Assembly: GCA_946405645.1 (NCBI GenBank)
Contig: CAMJHW010000006.1
Location: forward strand, 1-25,203
From: an uncultured Bacteroidales bacterium
GTDB taxonomy: Bacteria > Bacteroidota > Bacteroidia > Bacteroidales > UBA932
DNA length: 25,203 bases
Direction of reading: 5' to 3'
The translations under genes and the position numbers were made by a program. Shown in pieces: positions 10,768 to 17,761 of this stretch (the stretch's first letter is position 1; the number at the start of each line of letters is the position of its first letter). Under the pieces are notes generated by a model. That model saw only the letters and a program-made list of their open reading frames with translations. It had not been told where the DNA came from and did no database searches.

Positions 10768-11841
10768 CTATTTGTGAAGTTTCTCGAACTCCTGCATGCA
10801 TGCGACGAGGGCTTCGACGTCCTCCTGCGAGCAGGCATTGTAAAGCGAAGCGCGGAATCCTCCGACGGAACGGTGGCCCTTGATGCCGACCATGCCCCGC
10901 TCCTTGGAGAAGGCCATGAACTCGTCCTGCAGGCCTTCGAAGCCGGGAGCCATAACGAAGCAGACGTTCATCAGGGAACGGTCCTCGACGGCGGCAGTGC
11001 CGGTGAAAAGGGAGTTGCGGTCGATCTCGGCATAAAGCGTGGCGGCTTTCTTCTCGTTGATCTTCTGCATGACCTCCACGCCTCCGATGCCCTTGAGCCA
11101 CTTGAGGGTCTCGTTCATCACGAAGATGGAGAACACGGGAGGAGTGTTGAACATGGACTCCTTCTCGATGTGCACGCGGTAATCGAGCATCGTAGGGAGA
11201 TAGCGGGAAACCTTGCCGAGTGCATCCTTGCGGATGATACAGAAAGCGACTCCGGCAGGACCGGCGTTCTTCTGCGCGCCTCCATAGATCATGGCGTACT
11301 TGCTGACATCGACGGGACGGGAGAGGATGTCGGAAGACATGTCGGCGATGAGGGGGACGGGGCAGTCGATATCTTCCCTGATCTCAGTGCCGTAGATGGT
11401 ATTGTTGGTGGTGATGTGGAGGTAGTCGAGATCCGTGGGGATCTCGAAGCCCTTCGGTATATACGAGTAATTCTTGTCCTTGGAACATGCGATGGCGTAA
11501 GCGTCGCCGAGGCCCTGGGCCTCCTTGAGGGCCTTGTGCGCCCAGACTCCGGTGTCGAGATAAGCGGCTTTCTTCTCAAGGAAGTTCATAGCCACATAGA
11601 GGAATTCGAGGCTGGCGCCGCCTCCGAGGAATACGACCTCGTGGGTATCGGGAATATTGAGAAGTTCCTTCCAGAGGGAGCGGCACTCGTTCATCGTGGC
11701 TTCCCACTCCTTTGTGCGGTGCGAAATGGACAGGACGGACACTCCCGTGCCCTTGAAATCTTTCAGTGCTTCGATCGAAGCGTCAATGACAGGCTGCGGC
11801 AGAAGGCAGGGACCGGCATTGAAAACGTGTACTTTTGCCAT
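10768..11841 (-). CDS. serC: Phosphoserine aminotransferase
   Basis: 357 residues from the ATG at 11841; an in-frame TTG nine bases upstream is less likely. It converts 3-phosphohydroxypyruvate and glutamate to phosphoserine and 2-oxoglutarate, using PLP. The N-terminal NAGPCLLP (8-15), the phosphate-contacting SHRTKEW (40-46), GGGASLEF (73-80), and the PLP lysine in [12 protein letters not shown] (Lys191) are all present. The C-terminal [14 protein letters not shown] segment, also used for substrate binding, is intact. Length is normal for the family (about 355-362). It is the first gene of the operon and serA follows after 9 bases, the usual serC-serA pairing. The same enzyme can also serve vitamin B6 synthesis (phosphohydroxythreonine step). 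Confidence 0.96.
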   Translation of the reverse strand: MAKVHVFNAGPCLLPQPVIDASIEALKDFKGTGVSVLSISHRTKEWEATMNECRSLWKELLNIPDTHEVVFLGGGASLEFLYVAMNFLEKKAAYLDTGVWAHKALKEAQGLGDAYAIACSKDKNYSYIPKGFEIPTDLDYLHITTNNTIYGTEIREDIDCPVPLIADMSSDILSRPVDVSKYAMIYGGAQKNAGPAGVAFCIIRKDALGKVSRYLPTMLDYRVHIEKESMFNTPPVFSIFVMNETLKWLKGIGGVEVMQKINEKKAATLYAEIDRNSLFTGTAAVEDRSLMNVCFVMAPGFEGLQDEFMAFSKERGMVGIKGHRSVGGFRASLYNACSQEDVEALVACMQEFEKLHK

Positions 11842-11875
11842 AATATGCAATAAACAATTATAAATGAAATGTCCT

Positions 11876-11906
11876 TAAAAATAATTAATTCTTTCGAATT
11901 ATCAAA
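11876..11906 (-). promoter_or_regulatory. Bacteroidota-type promoter for the serC operon
   Basis: On the minus strand TTTG (11906-11903) is followed after 19 bases by TATTTTTA (11883-11876), a 7 of 8 match to the TAnnTTTG -7 box of the Bacteroidota primary sigma factor. The surrounding 78 bases between yigZ and serC are strongly AT-rich, unlike the genes. A transcript would start near 11869 and have a leader of about 28 bases. Confidence 0.6.
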
Positions 11907-11919
11907 ATATACTTTCAAA

Positions 11920-12525
11920 TCAACATCGTTCCACGGCAGCGCCTTCGATTCCTGAAACCCTGTCGAGGAACGCGGACTCCTGCGACAGGCGCACGCGCAG
12001 CACCATGCTGCACTGCTCCGCAAAGGAGGCGTCCTTCTGCGGGAGCGACAAGTCCTTCACGACCTTCATCACTGCGTTCATGGACAGATACGGGAAAGCG
12101 ACCCGGTAAAACCTGCCGGCCACCTTCTCCACTACGGACGCCTGCGAAAGCGCATCTGCCGTGGAGGTCTTGTACGCGCGGATGAGGCCGGGAATCCCCA
12201 GCTTGATCCCGCCGAAATAGCGGACCACCACGACCAGTACGTCGCTCAGCCCGGCGGCGTCGATCTGTCCGAGGATGGGGCGTCCGGCAGAGCCGGAAGG
12301 CTCGCCGTCGTCGTTGGCGCGCCACAGGCCGCCGTCAAGCCCTATCCTGTAAGCATAGCAATGGTGACGCGCGTCGTGATACTCCTTCCTGAGCCTCCCG
12401 ACTATCTCCTTCACCTCATCCTCGGTCTCCACGGGATAAGCCTGCGCGATGAACCGGCTGCCGTTGTCCTTGAAAAGTCCGTCGGACCGTCCGGCGATGC
12501 TCGAGTATGTATCCTTGATCTGCAT
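11920..12525 (-). CDS. yigZ: YigZ/IMPACT family protein
   Basis: 201 residues. The UPF0029/IMPACT domain is recognisable from SRFIAQAYPV, the motif ARHHCYAYRIG, and NDDGEPSGSAGRPIL, which is nearly invariant in the family; the following DVLVVVVRYFGGIKLG and GLIRAYKTSTADAL complete it. The C-terminal part (about 130-201) corresponds to the DUF1949 ferredoxin-like domain. The eukaryotic relative regulates the translation-stress kinase GCN2 and bacterial YigZ is proposed to bind nucleic acid or ribosomes; the true bacterial role is not settled. It has its own promoter (12548-12579) and ends 78 bases before serC on the same strand, so readthrough into the serine operon is possible. Confidence 0.92.
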   Translation of the reverse strand: MQIKDTYSSIAGRSDGLFKDNGSRFIAQAYPVETEDEVKEIVGRLRKEYHDARHHCYAYRIGLDGGLWRANDDGEPSGSAGRPILGQIDAAGLSDVLVVVVRYFGGIKLGIPGLIRAYKTSTADALSQASVVEKVAGRFYRVAFPYLSMNAVMKVVKDLSLPQKDASFAEQCSMVLRVRLSQESAFLDRVSGIEGAAVERC

Positions 12526-12547
12526 CTGGGCACTACCGTTGCTTTTT

Positions 12548-12579
12548 CAAATTTAGTCAATTTGAACTTTATTTGCAAC
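12548..12579 (-). promoter_or_regulatory. Bacteroidota-type promoter for yigZ
   Basis: On the minus strand GTTG (12579-12576) is followed after 20 bases by TAAATTTG (12555-12548), an exact TAnnTTTG box. The predicted transcript start near 12541 lies about 16 bases from the yigZ ATG at 12525. It is back-to-back with the promoter of the plus-strand gene at 12646. Confidence 0.65.
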
Positions 12580-12608
12580 TCCGTGGACGCGTGTGTTGAA
12601 ATAATTTG

Positions 12609-12616
12609 TACCTTTG
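12609..12616 (+). promoter_or_regulatory. Probable -7 box for the pRiA4b-like gene and miaA
   Basis: TACCTTTG at 12609-12616 matches the TAnnTTTG -7 consensus exactly. It sits 29 bases before the ATG at 12646 in the AT-rich divergent region, which suits a short leader. No clear TTTG -33 element lies 19-21 bases upstream; GTTGAA at 12595-12600 is too close. Confidence is therefore moderate. Confidence 0.5.
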
Positions 12617-12645
12617 AACGCCGAATTATAGAAAAGCGAACGATT

Positions 12646-13281
12646 ATGGTTTATTCCTTCAAGGTAAGCCTCACTGGCATCAAGGGTTTCCACCGCATCT
12701 ACCATCTCAGCGCGGACAATACCCTTTATACTTTCCACAAGCAGATGAGGGCGGACATGGAGTTTCCCCAGGACCAGCTGATACTCTTCAAGGCCTTCGA
12801 CGCCTCCGGCGCCGTCGTCGCCCGCTACGGCCTGTTCGACCTCGGCCACGGGGCCGTCGACGACGTTACGGTCGCGGACATCGTGAAGAAAGGCATCAAG
12901 TCCTTCGTGTATTTCTATGATGTCACCAATAAGAAAAGCGTGAATATCACCCTGGAGGGTCCCGTTCCCGGAGCTTCCGAGAAGTCATGCCCCGTCCTGG
13001 CCGACTCCAAGGGTCCCAACCCCATCGAGTTCGAGAACGGATACGTAGCGTTCGAAGACCTTCCCGACGACCAGCGCCACCTTCCCAGCGAGAGCGACAA
13101 GAACCGCAAGAAGAGCCTCGACGCCCTTCTCAGCGCGCTCAGGGACGAGGATGACGGCGACGATGACGCATCGTCCGTCGACGAGGATGCCGACGAAGAC
13201 GATGACGACGAGGAAGTCAGCTTCCGCGACGACGAGGACGGCATGGAGATCTTCGACGGGAGTGAGGACCTCACTCTCTGA
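12646..13281 (+). CDS. pRiA4b ORF-3 (IS1096 TnpR-like) family protein with acidic tail
   Basis: 211 residues from the ATG at 12646; the open frame extends further upstream but only through the divergent promoter region. Residues 1-130 resemble the plasmid pRiA4b ORF-3 domain: an N-terminal FKVSLTGIKGFHRI strand, TLYTFHKQM, DQLILFKAFD, then SFVYFYDVTNKKSVNITLEG (86-105) and a Cys-Pro/Pro-rich segment ending NPIEF. The family's usual GDxW turn is replaced by TNKKS. Residues 167-198 are almost all Asp and Glu (RDEDDGDDDA, DEDADEDDDDEE). The gene precedes miaA by 12 bases on the same strand, and I recall a similar pairing in other Bacteroidales. Function is unknown. Despite the database name of the family I see no sign of a mobile element here. 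The acidic tail could mimic nucleic acid or bind a basic partner, which is speculation. Confidence 0.8.
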   Translation: MVYSFKVSLTGIKGFHRIYHLSADNTLYTFHKQMRADMEFPQDQLILFKAFDASGAVVARYGLFDLGHGAVDDVTVADIVKKGIKSFVYFYDVTNKKSVNITLEGPVPGASEKSCPVLADSKGPNPIEFENGYVAFEDLPDDQRHLPSESDKNRKKSLDALLSALRDEDDGDDDASSVDEDADEDDDDEEVSFRDDEDGMEIFDGSEDLTL

Positions 13282-13293
13282 TCCCCGCCGGCC

Positions 13294-14157
13294 GTGGGCA
13301 GGAAACTGATTATCGTCCTTGGGCCGACGGCTGTCGGCAAGACCGACTACAGCATCGGCCTCGCGCTCAAATACGGTTCTCCCGTCATCTCCTGCGATTC
13401 CCGGCAGATATACAAAGAAATGTCCATCGGGACGGCAGTCCCTTCCGCTGCACAGCTTTCCGCCGTGCAGCATTATTTTATACACACCAAGTCTGTTACG
13501 GAGTACTACACCGCCGGGATTTATGAGACCGACGCCATCGCGCTGATCGAAAAGCTGTTTGACGAGGGCCACGAGACGCTCGTGATGACCGGAGGTTCGA
13601 TGTTCTACATCGATGCGGTCTGCAACGGCCTGGGACACGTCCCTACGGCCGATCTCGATATCCGCAAATCCCTGATGGAACGTCTCGAAAAAGAAGGTCT
13701 GGAACCTTTCCGGGAAGACCTGACAAGGCTGGACCCGGTGGCCTACTCGACGATGGACCTCTCAAACGTCAACCGTGTCTTCAGGGCGGTGGAAATCTGC
13801 CTCACTACAGGCAAACCGTACTCGAGCTTCAAGGAAAGGACGGAGATGCCGGCGAGGGATTTCGAGATAGAGAAAGTCGGACTCACCAGACCCCGCGAGG
13901 TCCTCTATGAGCGGATAAACAAACGCGTCGTCCGGATGATGGACGACGGGCTTGTGGAAGAAGTGCGGTCACTGGCGGGATACCGCCATCTGACCGCACT
14001 TCAGACCGTTGGTTATAAGGAGGTTTTCGATTATCTGGACGGGGCCGCCTCCCTGGATGAGACCGTTGGACTGATCCAGCGGAACACCCGCCATTATGCA
14101 AAGCGCCAGCTCACATGGTGGCGTCGAGACGCCTCCATCCGCTGGCTGGAAATCTAG
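13294..14157 (+). CDS. miaA: tRNA dimethylallyltransferase
   Basis: 287 residues starting at a GTG (13294), 12 bases after the preceding stop; no upstream ATG in frame fits. It adds a dimethylallyl group to N6 of A37 in tRNAs reading UNN codons. The P-loop GPTAVGKT (10-17), the catalytic-pocket motif SCDSRQIYKEMSIGTA (33-48), VMTGGSMFYIDAVCNGL and the C-terminal QTVGYKEV followed by RNTRHYAKRQLTWWRRD are all present, so the enzyme should be active. Length is slightly below the common 300-310. It is transcribed with the pRiA4b-like gene. Its TAG stop overlaps the stop of the converging gene on the palindrome CTAG (14154-14157). Confidence 0.96.
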   Translation: MGRKLIIVLGPTAVGKTDYSIGLALKYGSPVISCDSRQIYKEMSIGTAVPSAAQLSAVQHYFIHTKSVTEYYTAGIYETDAIALIEKLFDEGHETLVMTGGSMFYIDAVCNGLGHVPTADLDIRKSLMERLEKEGLEPFREDLTRLDPVAYSTMDLSNVNRVFRAVEICLTTGKPYSSFKERTEMPARDFEIEKVGLTRPREVLYERINKRVVRMMDDGLVEEVRSLAGYRHLTALQTVGYKEVFDYLDGAASLDETVGLIQRNTRHYAKRQLTWWRRDASIRWLEI

Positions 14158-14588
14158 AACGGAAGGTCATCCTCGCCCACTCCGAGGTCTATCGGCATGT
14201 CGTCGATGGTCGGAGCCGGGGCGGAAGGTGCGGGAGCCTGAGGCTGCGGAGCAGCCGGCCGGGCGGCAGCGGGTGCCGCCGGCGCAGGCGCGGCGGCCTG
14301 CGGCTGCGCGCCGGGCGCCGACAGCCTCCAGACGCGGAGGTCGTTGTACCAGCGTCCGCCGTACTCGCGGGCCCGCACATTGAAGGACACCTTCACGGCA
14401 TCCCCCTCGTTATACCTGGCAAGTTCGTCGACCCTCTCCTGTCCCCACGCGGAGAAACAGGCCTCGGCCGGGAAACTGCCGTCCTGGTATTCGACGACGA
14501 AGTCCTGCCGGGTCCAGGCTCCGCGGGCGCTTGTCCCGCCCTGGGCCGGCAGTTTCGTCTTGATCCTTCCTTCGAGTTCGAGCGTCAT
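14154..14588 (-). CDS. DUF3127 protein, SSB-like OB-fold with SSB-type C-terminal tip
   Basis: 144 residues. The N-terminal 90 residues form a short beta-rich domain (MTLELEGRIKTKLPAQ, FVVEYQDGSFPAEACFSAWG, VSFNVRAREYGGRWYNDLRVW) typical of DUF3127, an OB-fold family confined largely to Bacteroidota. Residues 91-130 are a low-complexity Ala/Pro/Gln linker and the protein ends in EDDLPF. That layout of OB-fold, disordered linker and acidic tip ending in LPF is the one used by bacterial single-stranded DNA-binding proteins to recruit partners such as RecQ and PriA. Binding to ssDNA is therefore likely but not shown. It is the last gene of the MFS-ROK-FKBP operon, starting 3 bases after the FKBP stop, and shares CTAG with the miaA stop. 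Confidence 0.85.
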   Translation of the reverse strand: MTLELEGRIKTKLPAQGGTSARGAWTRQDFVVEYQDGSFPAEACFSAWGQERVDELARYNEGDAVKVSFNVRAREYGGRWYNDLRVWRLSAPGAQPQAAAPAPAAPAAARPAAPQPQAPAPSAPAPTIDDMPIDLGVGEDDLPF

Positions 14589-14591
14589 GGC

Positions 14592-15365
14592 CTAGTTCTC
14601 AAGGTCGATCCTGGGATCGGCGAAAGGCTTGACCTTCACAAGCTCCACATCGAACACGAGGGTGGAGTTGGGGGTGATGACACCGGTACCGCGGGCACCG
14701 TATCCAAGCTCGGACGGGATATAGAGAGTGGCCTTGCCGCCCTCGCCAAGGAGCTGGAGACCCTCGGTCCATCCGGGGATGACGCGGTCAAGGGTCAGTT
14801 CGATGGGCTCTTCGCCGGCGGGCACCTCGTCAAACACGGTGCCGTCGAGCAGAGTACCCTTGTAGCGCACGAGCACAGTGTCCTTCGGGCCGGGCTTCAC
14901 TTCGTTGCCGGGCTCGATGATATTGTACTGCAGGCCGCTCTCGGTGGTCTTGATACCGCTCTTCTTGCCGTTCTCATCGAAGAACTTGCTCTCCTCCGCC
15001 TTTGCGAGGATGGACTCGTATTCGCTCTTCTTCTCGAGGAAATCGTTGAACAGGTCGTTCATCAGCTCAGGATTGACCTTGAACTGCTTGACGAAATTGG
15101 TATCGGTCTGGTCGCCCTCTGCCTTGAGGAAATCGGTCATACCCTGCTTCATCAGCGCATAGTTGAGGTCACCACCGAAATTGTAGGATTTGAGGAAGCT
15201 TCCGAAGTTGATACCGAGGAGGTAGCTGACGGAATCGACCTGGCCTTTGGTCGGGAGGTAATCCTTTGCACTGCTGCCATCAGGGAGTTTTGCGTTGTTC
15301 TGCGAACAAGCGACGGTGGCCATGCTCAAAGCGAGGGCCACGATCAGGAATTTTCTTGCTTTCAT
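14592..15365 (-). CDS. FKBP-type peptidyl-prolyl isomerase, lipoprotein
   Basis: 257 residues from the ATG at 15365; two ATGs just upstream would put extra charged residues before the signal and are less likely. The N-terminus MKARKFLIVALALSMATVAC is a lipoprotein signal with lipobox ATVAC (Cys20), so the protein is anchored in the envelope. Residues 38-150 form an FKBP N-terminal dimerisation-like helical domain (VSYLLGINFGSFL onward, LMKQGMTDFL). The FKBP catalytic domain (about 160-250) has VLVRYKGTLLDGTVFDE, VIPGWTEGLQLLGEGGKATL and IPSELGYGARGTG, with the conserved aromatic and Tyr residues of the active pocket. It probably catalyses proline isomerisation in folding envelope proteins. 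It lies 26 bases downstream of the ROK gene and 3 bases before DUF3127. Confidence 0.93.
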   Translation of the reverse strand: MKARKFLIVALALSMATVACSQNNAKLPDGSSAKDYLPTKGQVDSVSYLLGINFGSFLKSYNFGGDLNYALMKQGMTDFLKAEGDQTDTNFVKQFKVNPELMNDLFNDFLEKKSEYESILAKAEESKFFDENGKKSGIKTTESGLQYNIIEPGNEVKPGPKDTVLVRYKGTLLDGTVFDEVPAGEEPIELTLDRVIPGWTEGLQLLGEGGKATLYIPSELGYGARGTGVITPNSTLVFDVELVKVKPFADPRIDLEN

Positions 15366-15391
15366 TTTATCATGCATTTTTTAAGGTTGTC

Positions 15392-16366
15392 TTACAGTTC
15401 CCAGGCGAGGGCGGATGCGCCGAGGATGGCGGCGTCCGATTCCTTGAGCTGGGAGAATACGATCTTGACCTTGTCCTTCCATATCTTGAGGACATTGTCG
15501 TTCATAGCCTTCACCATCGGCTCATACAGGAACTCCTTGGAGCGGGCGAGGCCGCCGAAGAGGACGATGGCTTCGGGGGCGCTGAACGCGATGAAGTCGG
15601 CGAACTTGCGGCCGAGGATGGTGCCGGTATATTCGAAGATGCGAAGGGCGAGGGCGTCGCCTTCCTTGGCGGCCTCGTACACGTCCTTGGACGTGATATT
15701 CTCCACCTCGCGCAGCAGGGACGGCTCATCGCTCATCTCCAGCCACTCCCTCGCGGTCTTGGCTACGCCGATGGCGGAGCAATAGGCCTCGAGGCAGCCG
15801 GTGCGGCCGCAGCCGCAGGTGCGGCCGTTGTGCTGGACGACCGTAGTGTGACCGAGCTCTCCGGCGAATCCGTCATGGCCGTAAACGACCTTGCCGTCGA
15901 TGACGATGCCGCTTCCGACACCGGTGCCAAGGGTGATCATGATGAAATTCTTCATGCCCCTGGCGGCGCCATAGGTCATTTCGCCGACAGCAGCGGCATT
16001 GGCGTCGTTTGTGAGGCTGACGGGGAGTCCGCCGAGCTTCTTGGACAGGAGCTCAGAGAACTTGACGGATTTCTTGGCCGCCCATGCGAGATTGGGTGCG
16101 AACGCGACCTCTCCGGTATAATAGTTTCCGTTGGGGGCGCCTACGCCCACACCACGGATCTCGCCTTCCTTTCCGGCGTCCTTGACGACGCCCTTCACGG
16201 CGGCGGCAAGTGCGGAGATGAACGCGTCAGCGTCCTCACCGTATGTGTCTGTACGGATGACGGTCTGCGCGAGGACGTCTCCGCGCGCATCGACGACTCC
16301 GAGCTTGGAGGTCTGGCCTCCCACGTCGATACCTACGACGTACTGTTTATCTTTGATCTCTTCCAT
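15392..16366 (-). CDS. ROK-family sugar kinase (glucokinase-like)
   Basis: 324 residues. It should phosphorylate a hexose, most likely glucose, with ATP in the cytoplasm. The N-terminal phosphate-binding motif is GIDVGGQTSKLGVVD (12-26). The catalytic Asp lies in TNDANAAAVGE (Asp121), the sugar-binding Glu and His in GELGH (169-173), and the ROK zinc motif is CGCGRTGCLEAY (Cys184, Cys186, Cys191 with His173). The second adenosine motif is LFGGLARS. There is no N-terminal helix-turn-helix, so it is a kinase and not a NagC/XylR-type repressor. It follows the MFS transporter gene by 15 bases, which supports a transport-plus-phosphorylation pair. Exact sugar specificity cannot be read; N-acetylhexosamine or allose kinases are alternatives. 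Confidence 0.9.
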   Translation of the reverse strand: MEEIKDKQYVVGIDVGGQTSKLGVVDARGDVLAQTVIRTDTYGEDADAFISALAAAVKGVVKDAGKEGEIRGVGVGAPNGNYYTGEVAFAPNLAWAAKKSVKFSELLSKKLGGLPVSLTNDANAAAVGEMTYGAARGMKNFIMITLGTGVGSGIVIDGKVVYGHDGFAGELGHTTVVQHNGRTCGCGRTGCLEAYCSAIGVAKTAREWLEMSDEPSLLREVENITSKDVYEAAKEGDALALRIFEYTGTILGRKFADFIAFSAPEAIVLFGGLARSKEFLYEPMVKAMNDNVLKIWKDKVKIVFSQLKESDAAILGASALAWEL

Positions 16367-16381
16367 ATCTTTGGTTGGCTA

Positions 16382-17671
16382 TTAGTCCACGGGGATGTCT
16401 TTGTTGACGTTCTTGCAGCCCAGGAGGGCATAGTAGAGGATGTAGGCGAGCATGGCTATCACGAGCCAGTAGGAAGCCATGTAGCCGACATGCTTGGCGA
16501 TGAAATCCTGGATGAGAGGCATGATGCCGCCGCCGACCACCATCATCATGAAGATGCCGGATGCCTGCTCGGTGTACTTGCCGAGACCCTCGACCGAAAG
16601 ATTGAAGATGGCGCCCCACATGACTGAGGTGCAAAGGCCGCAGAGCACGAACAGGAGAGCGGTGACCGGGACCCTGTGCATCACGAAACCCTGACCGGCG
16701 ATGTAGCCGGGCATGGAGACCATGACGGTCTTGGGCAGGACGATGCCGAGGAATATGAGGAGGATGGCAAGGGAGGACAGCGTGATGAGCTGTGCGCGGG
16801 TGCTGACCTTGCCACTGATGAGCGAACTGCAGAGGCGGCCGACCATCATAAGCAGCCAGTACATGGCGGCGATGGCGCCTCCGATGGCGGCAGCTCCGGC
16901 CGTACCGGCAGCGAACGCACCCTTACCCGTGGGATCGGACAGGAAGAAGTTCAGCTGCGAAGGGATGCCGATCTCGATGCCGACATAGAAGAAGATGGCG
17001 AGGATACCGAGTACGCAGTGGCGGAACTTCCAAGGGCTGGCCTCATACTTGACGGCCTTACGCTCCTGAGCCGGCTCGGGGATCTTCACCAGGGAGATGA
17101 TGACGAACGCGATGGCAAAGACGGCCATGGCGATGAAGAGCAGCGGAGCCACGTCGGACATCGCGGTCTTGTCAGTGACCGTGCCGATGAGGACACCCAC
17201 GAGGAACGGGGTGAGGGTACCGGCAAGGGAATTCATGGTACCGCCGATCTGGATGAACTGGTTGCCGCGGTTGCCGCCGCCGCCGAGAATGTTCAGCATC
17301 GGGTTGACCACGGTGTTGAGCATGCAGACGCAGAAGCCGCAGATGAAAGCTCCGAGGAGATAGACGGCCAGGGCGAACACATCGCCGCCGACCTTGCTGG
17401 AAAGCCACTGCACGAACACGCCGACGAATCCGACGGCGAGTGCGATGAGCGTGGTCTTCTTGTAACCGATCTTCATCAGCATCTTGCCGGCAGGGATACC
17501 CATGAAGAGGTATGCGGTGAAGTTCATGAGATTGCCGAGCATTCCGGCATTGGCGAACTTGACCTGCCAGATGTTGCCGAACGGGGCGGCCATGTTGGTC
17601 ACGAAGGAAATCATCGCGAAGATGAAGCACATCGTGATGATCGCTACTAGATTAGTGTTTTTCTTTGCCAT
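16382..17671 (-). CDS. MFS transporter, probable sugar permease
   Basis: 429 residues from the ATG at 17671 (MAKKNTNLVA); an upstream TTG would add four residues. About twelve hydrophobic segments are visible, e.g. AIITMCFIFAMISFVTNMAA, LMNFTAYLFMGIPAGKMLM, VYLLGAFICGFCVCML, VLGILAIFFYVGIEIGIPSQ and ALLFVLCGLCTSVMWGAIF. PAGKMLMKIGYKKT after the second helix is the cytoplasmic loop motif of the superfamily. The overall pattern, including the helix-7 start FFYVGIEIGIPSQLN, resembles FucP-like sugar:proton symporters. It is the first gene of the operon with a ROK kinase directly downstream, so it probably imports the sugar that the kinase uses. The substrate is not known. The 90-base leader region holds a small hairpin (17701-17714). 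Confidence 0.85.
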   Translation of the reverse strand: MAKKNTNLVAIITMCFIFAMISFVTNMAAPFGNIWQVKFANAGMLGNLMNFTAYLFMGIPAGKMLMKIGYKKTTLIALAVGFVGVFVQWLSSKVGGDVFALAVYLLGAFICGFCVCMLNTVVNPMLNILGGGGNRGNQFIQIGGTMNSLAGTLTPFLVGVLIGTVTDKTAMSDVAPLLFIAMAVFAIAFVIISLVKIPEPAQERKAVKYEASPWKFRHCVLGILAIFFYVGIEIGIPSQLNFFLSDPTGKGAFAAGTAGAAAIGGAIAAMYWLLMMVGRLCSSLISGKVSTRAQLITLSSLAILLIFLGIVLPKTVMVSMPGYIAGQGFVMHRVPVTALLFVLCGLCTSVMWGAIFNLSVEGLGKYTEQASGIFMMMVVGGGIMPLIQDFIAKHVGYMASYWLVIAMLAYILYYALLGCKNVNKDIPVD

Positions 17672-17761
17672 ATAGTTTCTCAATAAAAATCATGGACTGC
17701 CGGACAAAAGTCCGATAGCCCACGAAGTTACGAATAAATAATGGAAAAGTGGCGTTTTTCG
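17672..17761 (-). promoter_or_regulatory. Leader/promoter region of the MFS-ROK operon with a small hairpin
   Basis: These 90 bases separate the end of the export operon from the MFS start and must hold its promoter. On the minus strand I see TAACTTCG-like and TATTTATT-like boxes but no clean TTTG plus TAnnTTTG pair, so no promoter is placed. CGGAC-AAAA-GTCCG at 17701-17714 is a perfect 5-bp stem with a four-base loop, about 30 bases before the start codon. It could be a small operator or simply a hairpin in the leader. Confidence 0.3.

Noticed and set aside
12361..12645. Upstream extension of the pRiA4b-like gene to 306 codons
   Set aside because: The extension runs antisense through yigZ and the divergent promoters, and a -7 box (12609-12616) lies within it; the ATG at 12646 begins the conserved domain.
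12646..13281. A mobile element suggested by the IS1096/pRiA4b family name
   Set aside because: There are no terminal inverted repeats, transposase or target duplication around the gene, and it is transcriptionally linked to miaA.
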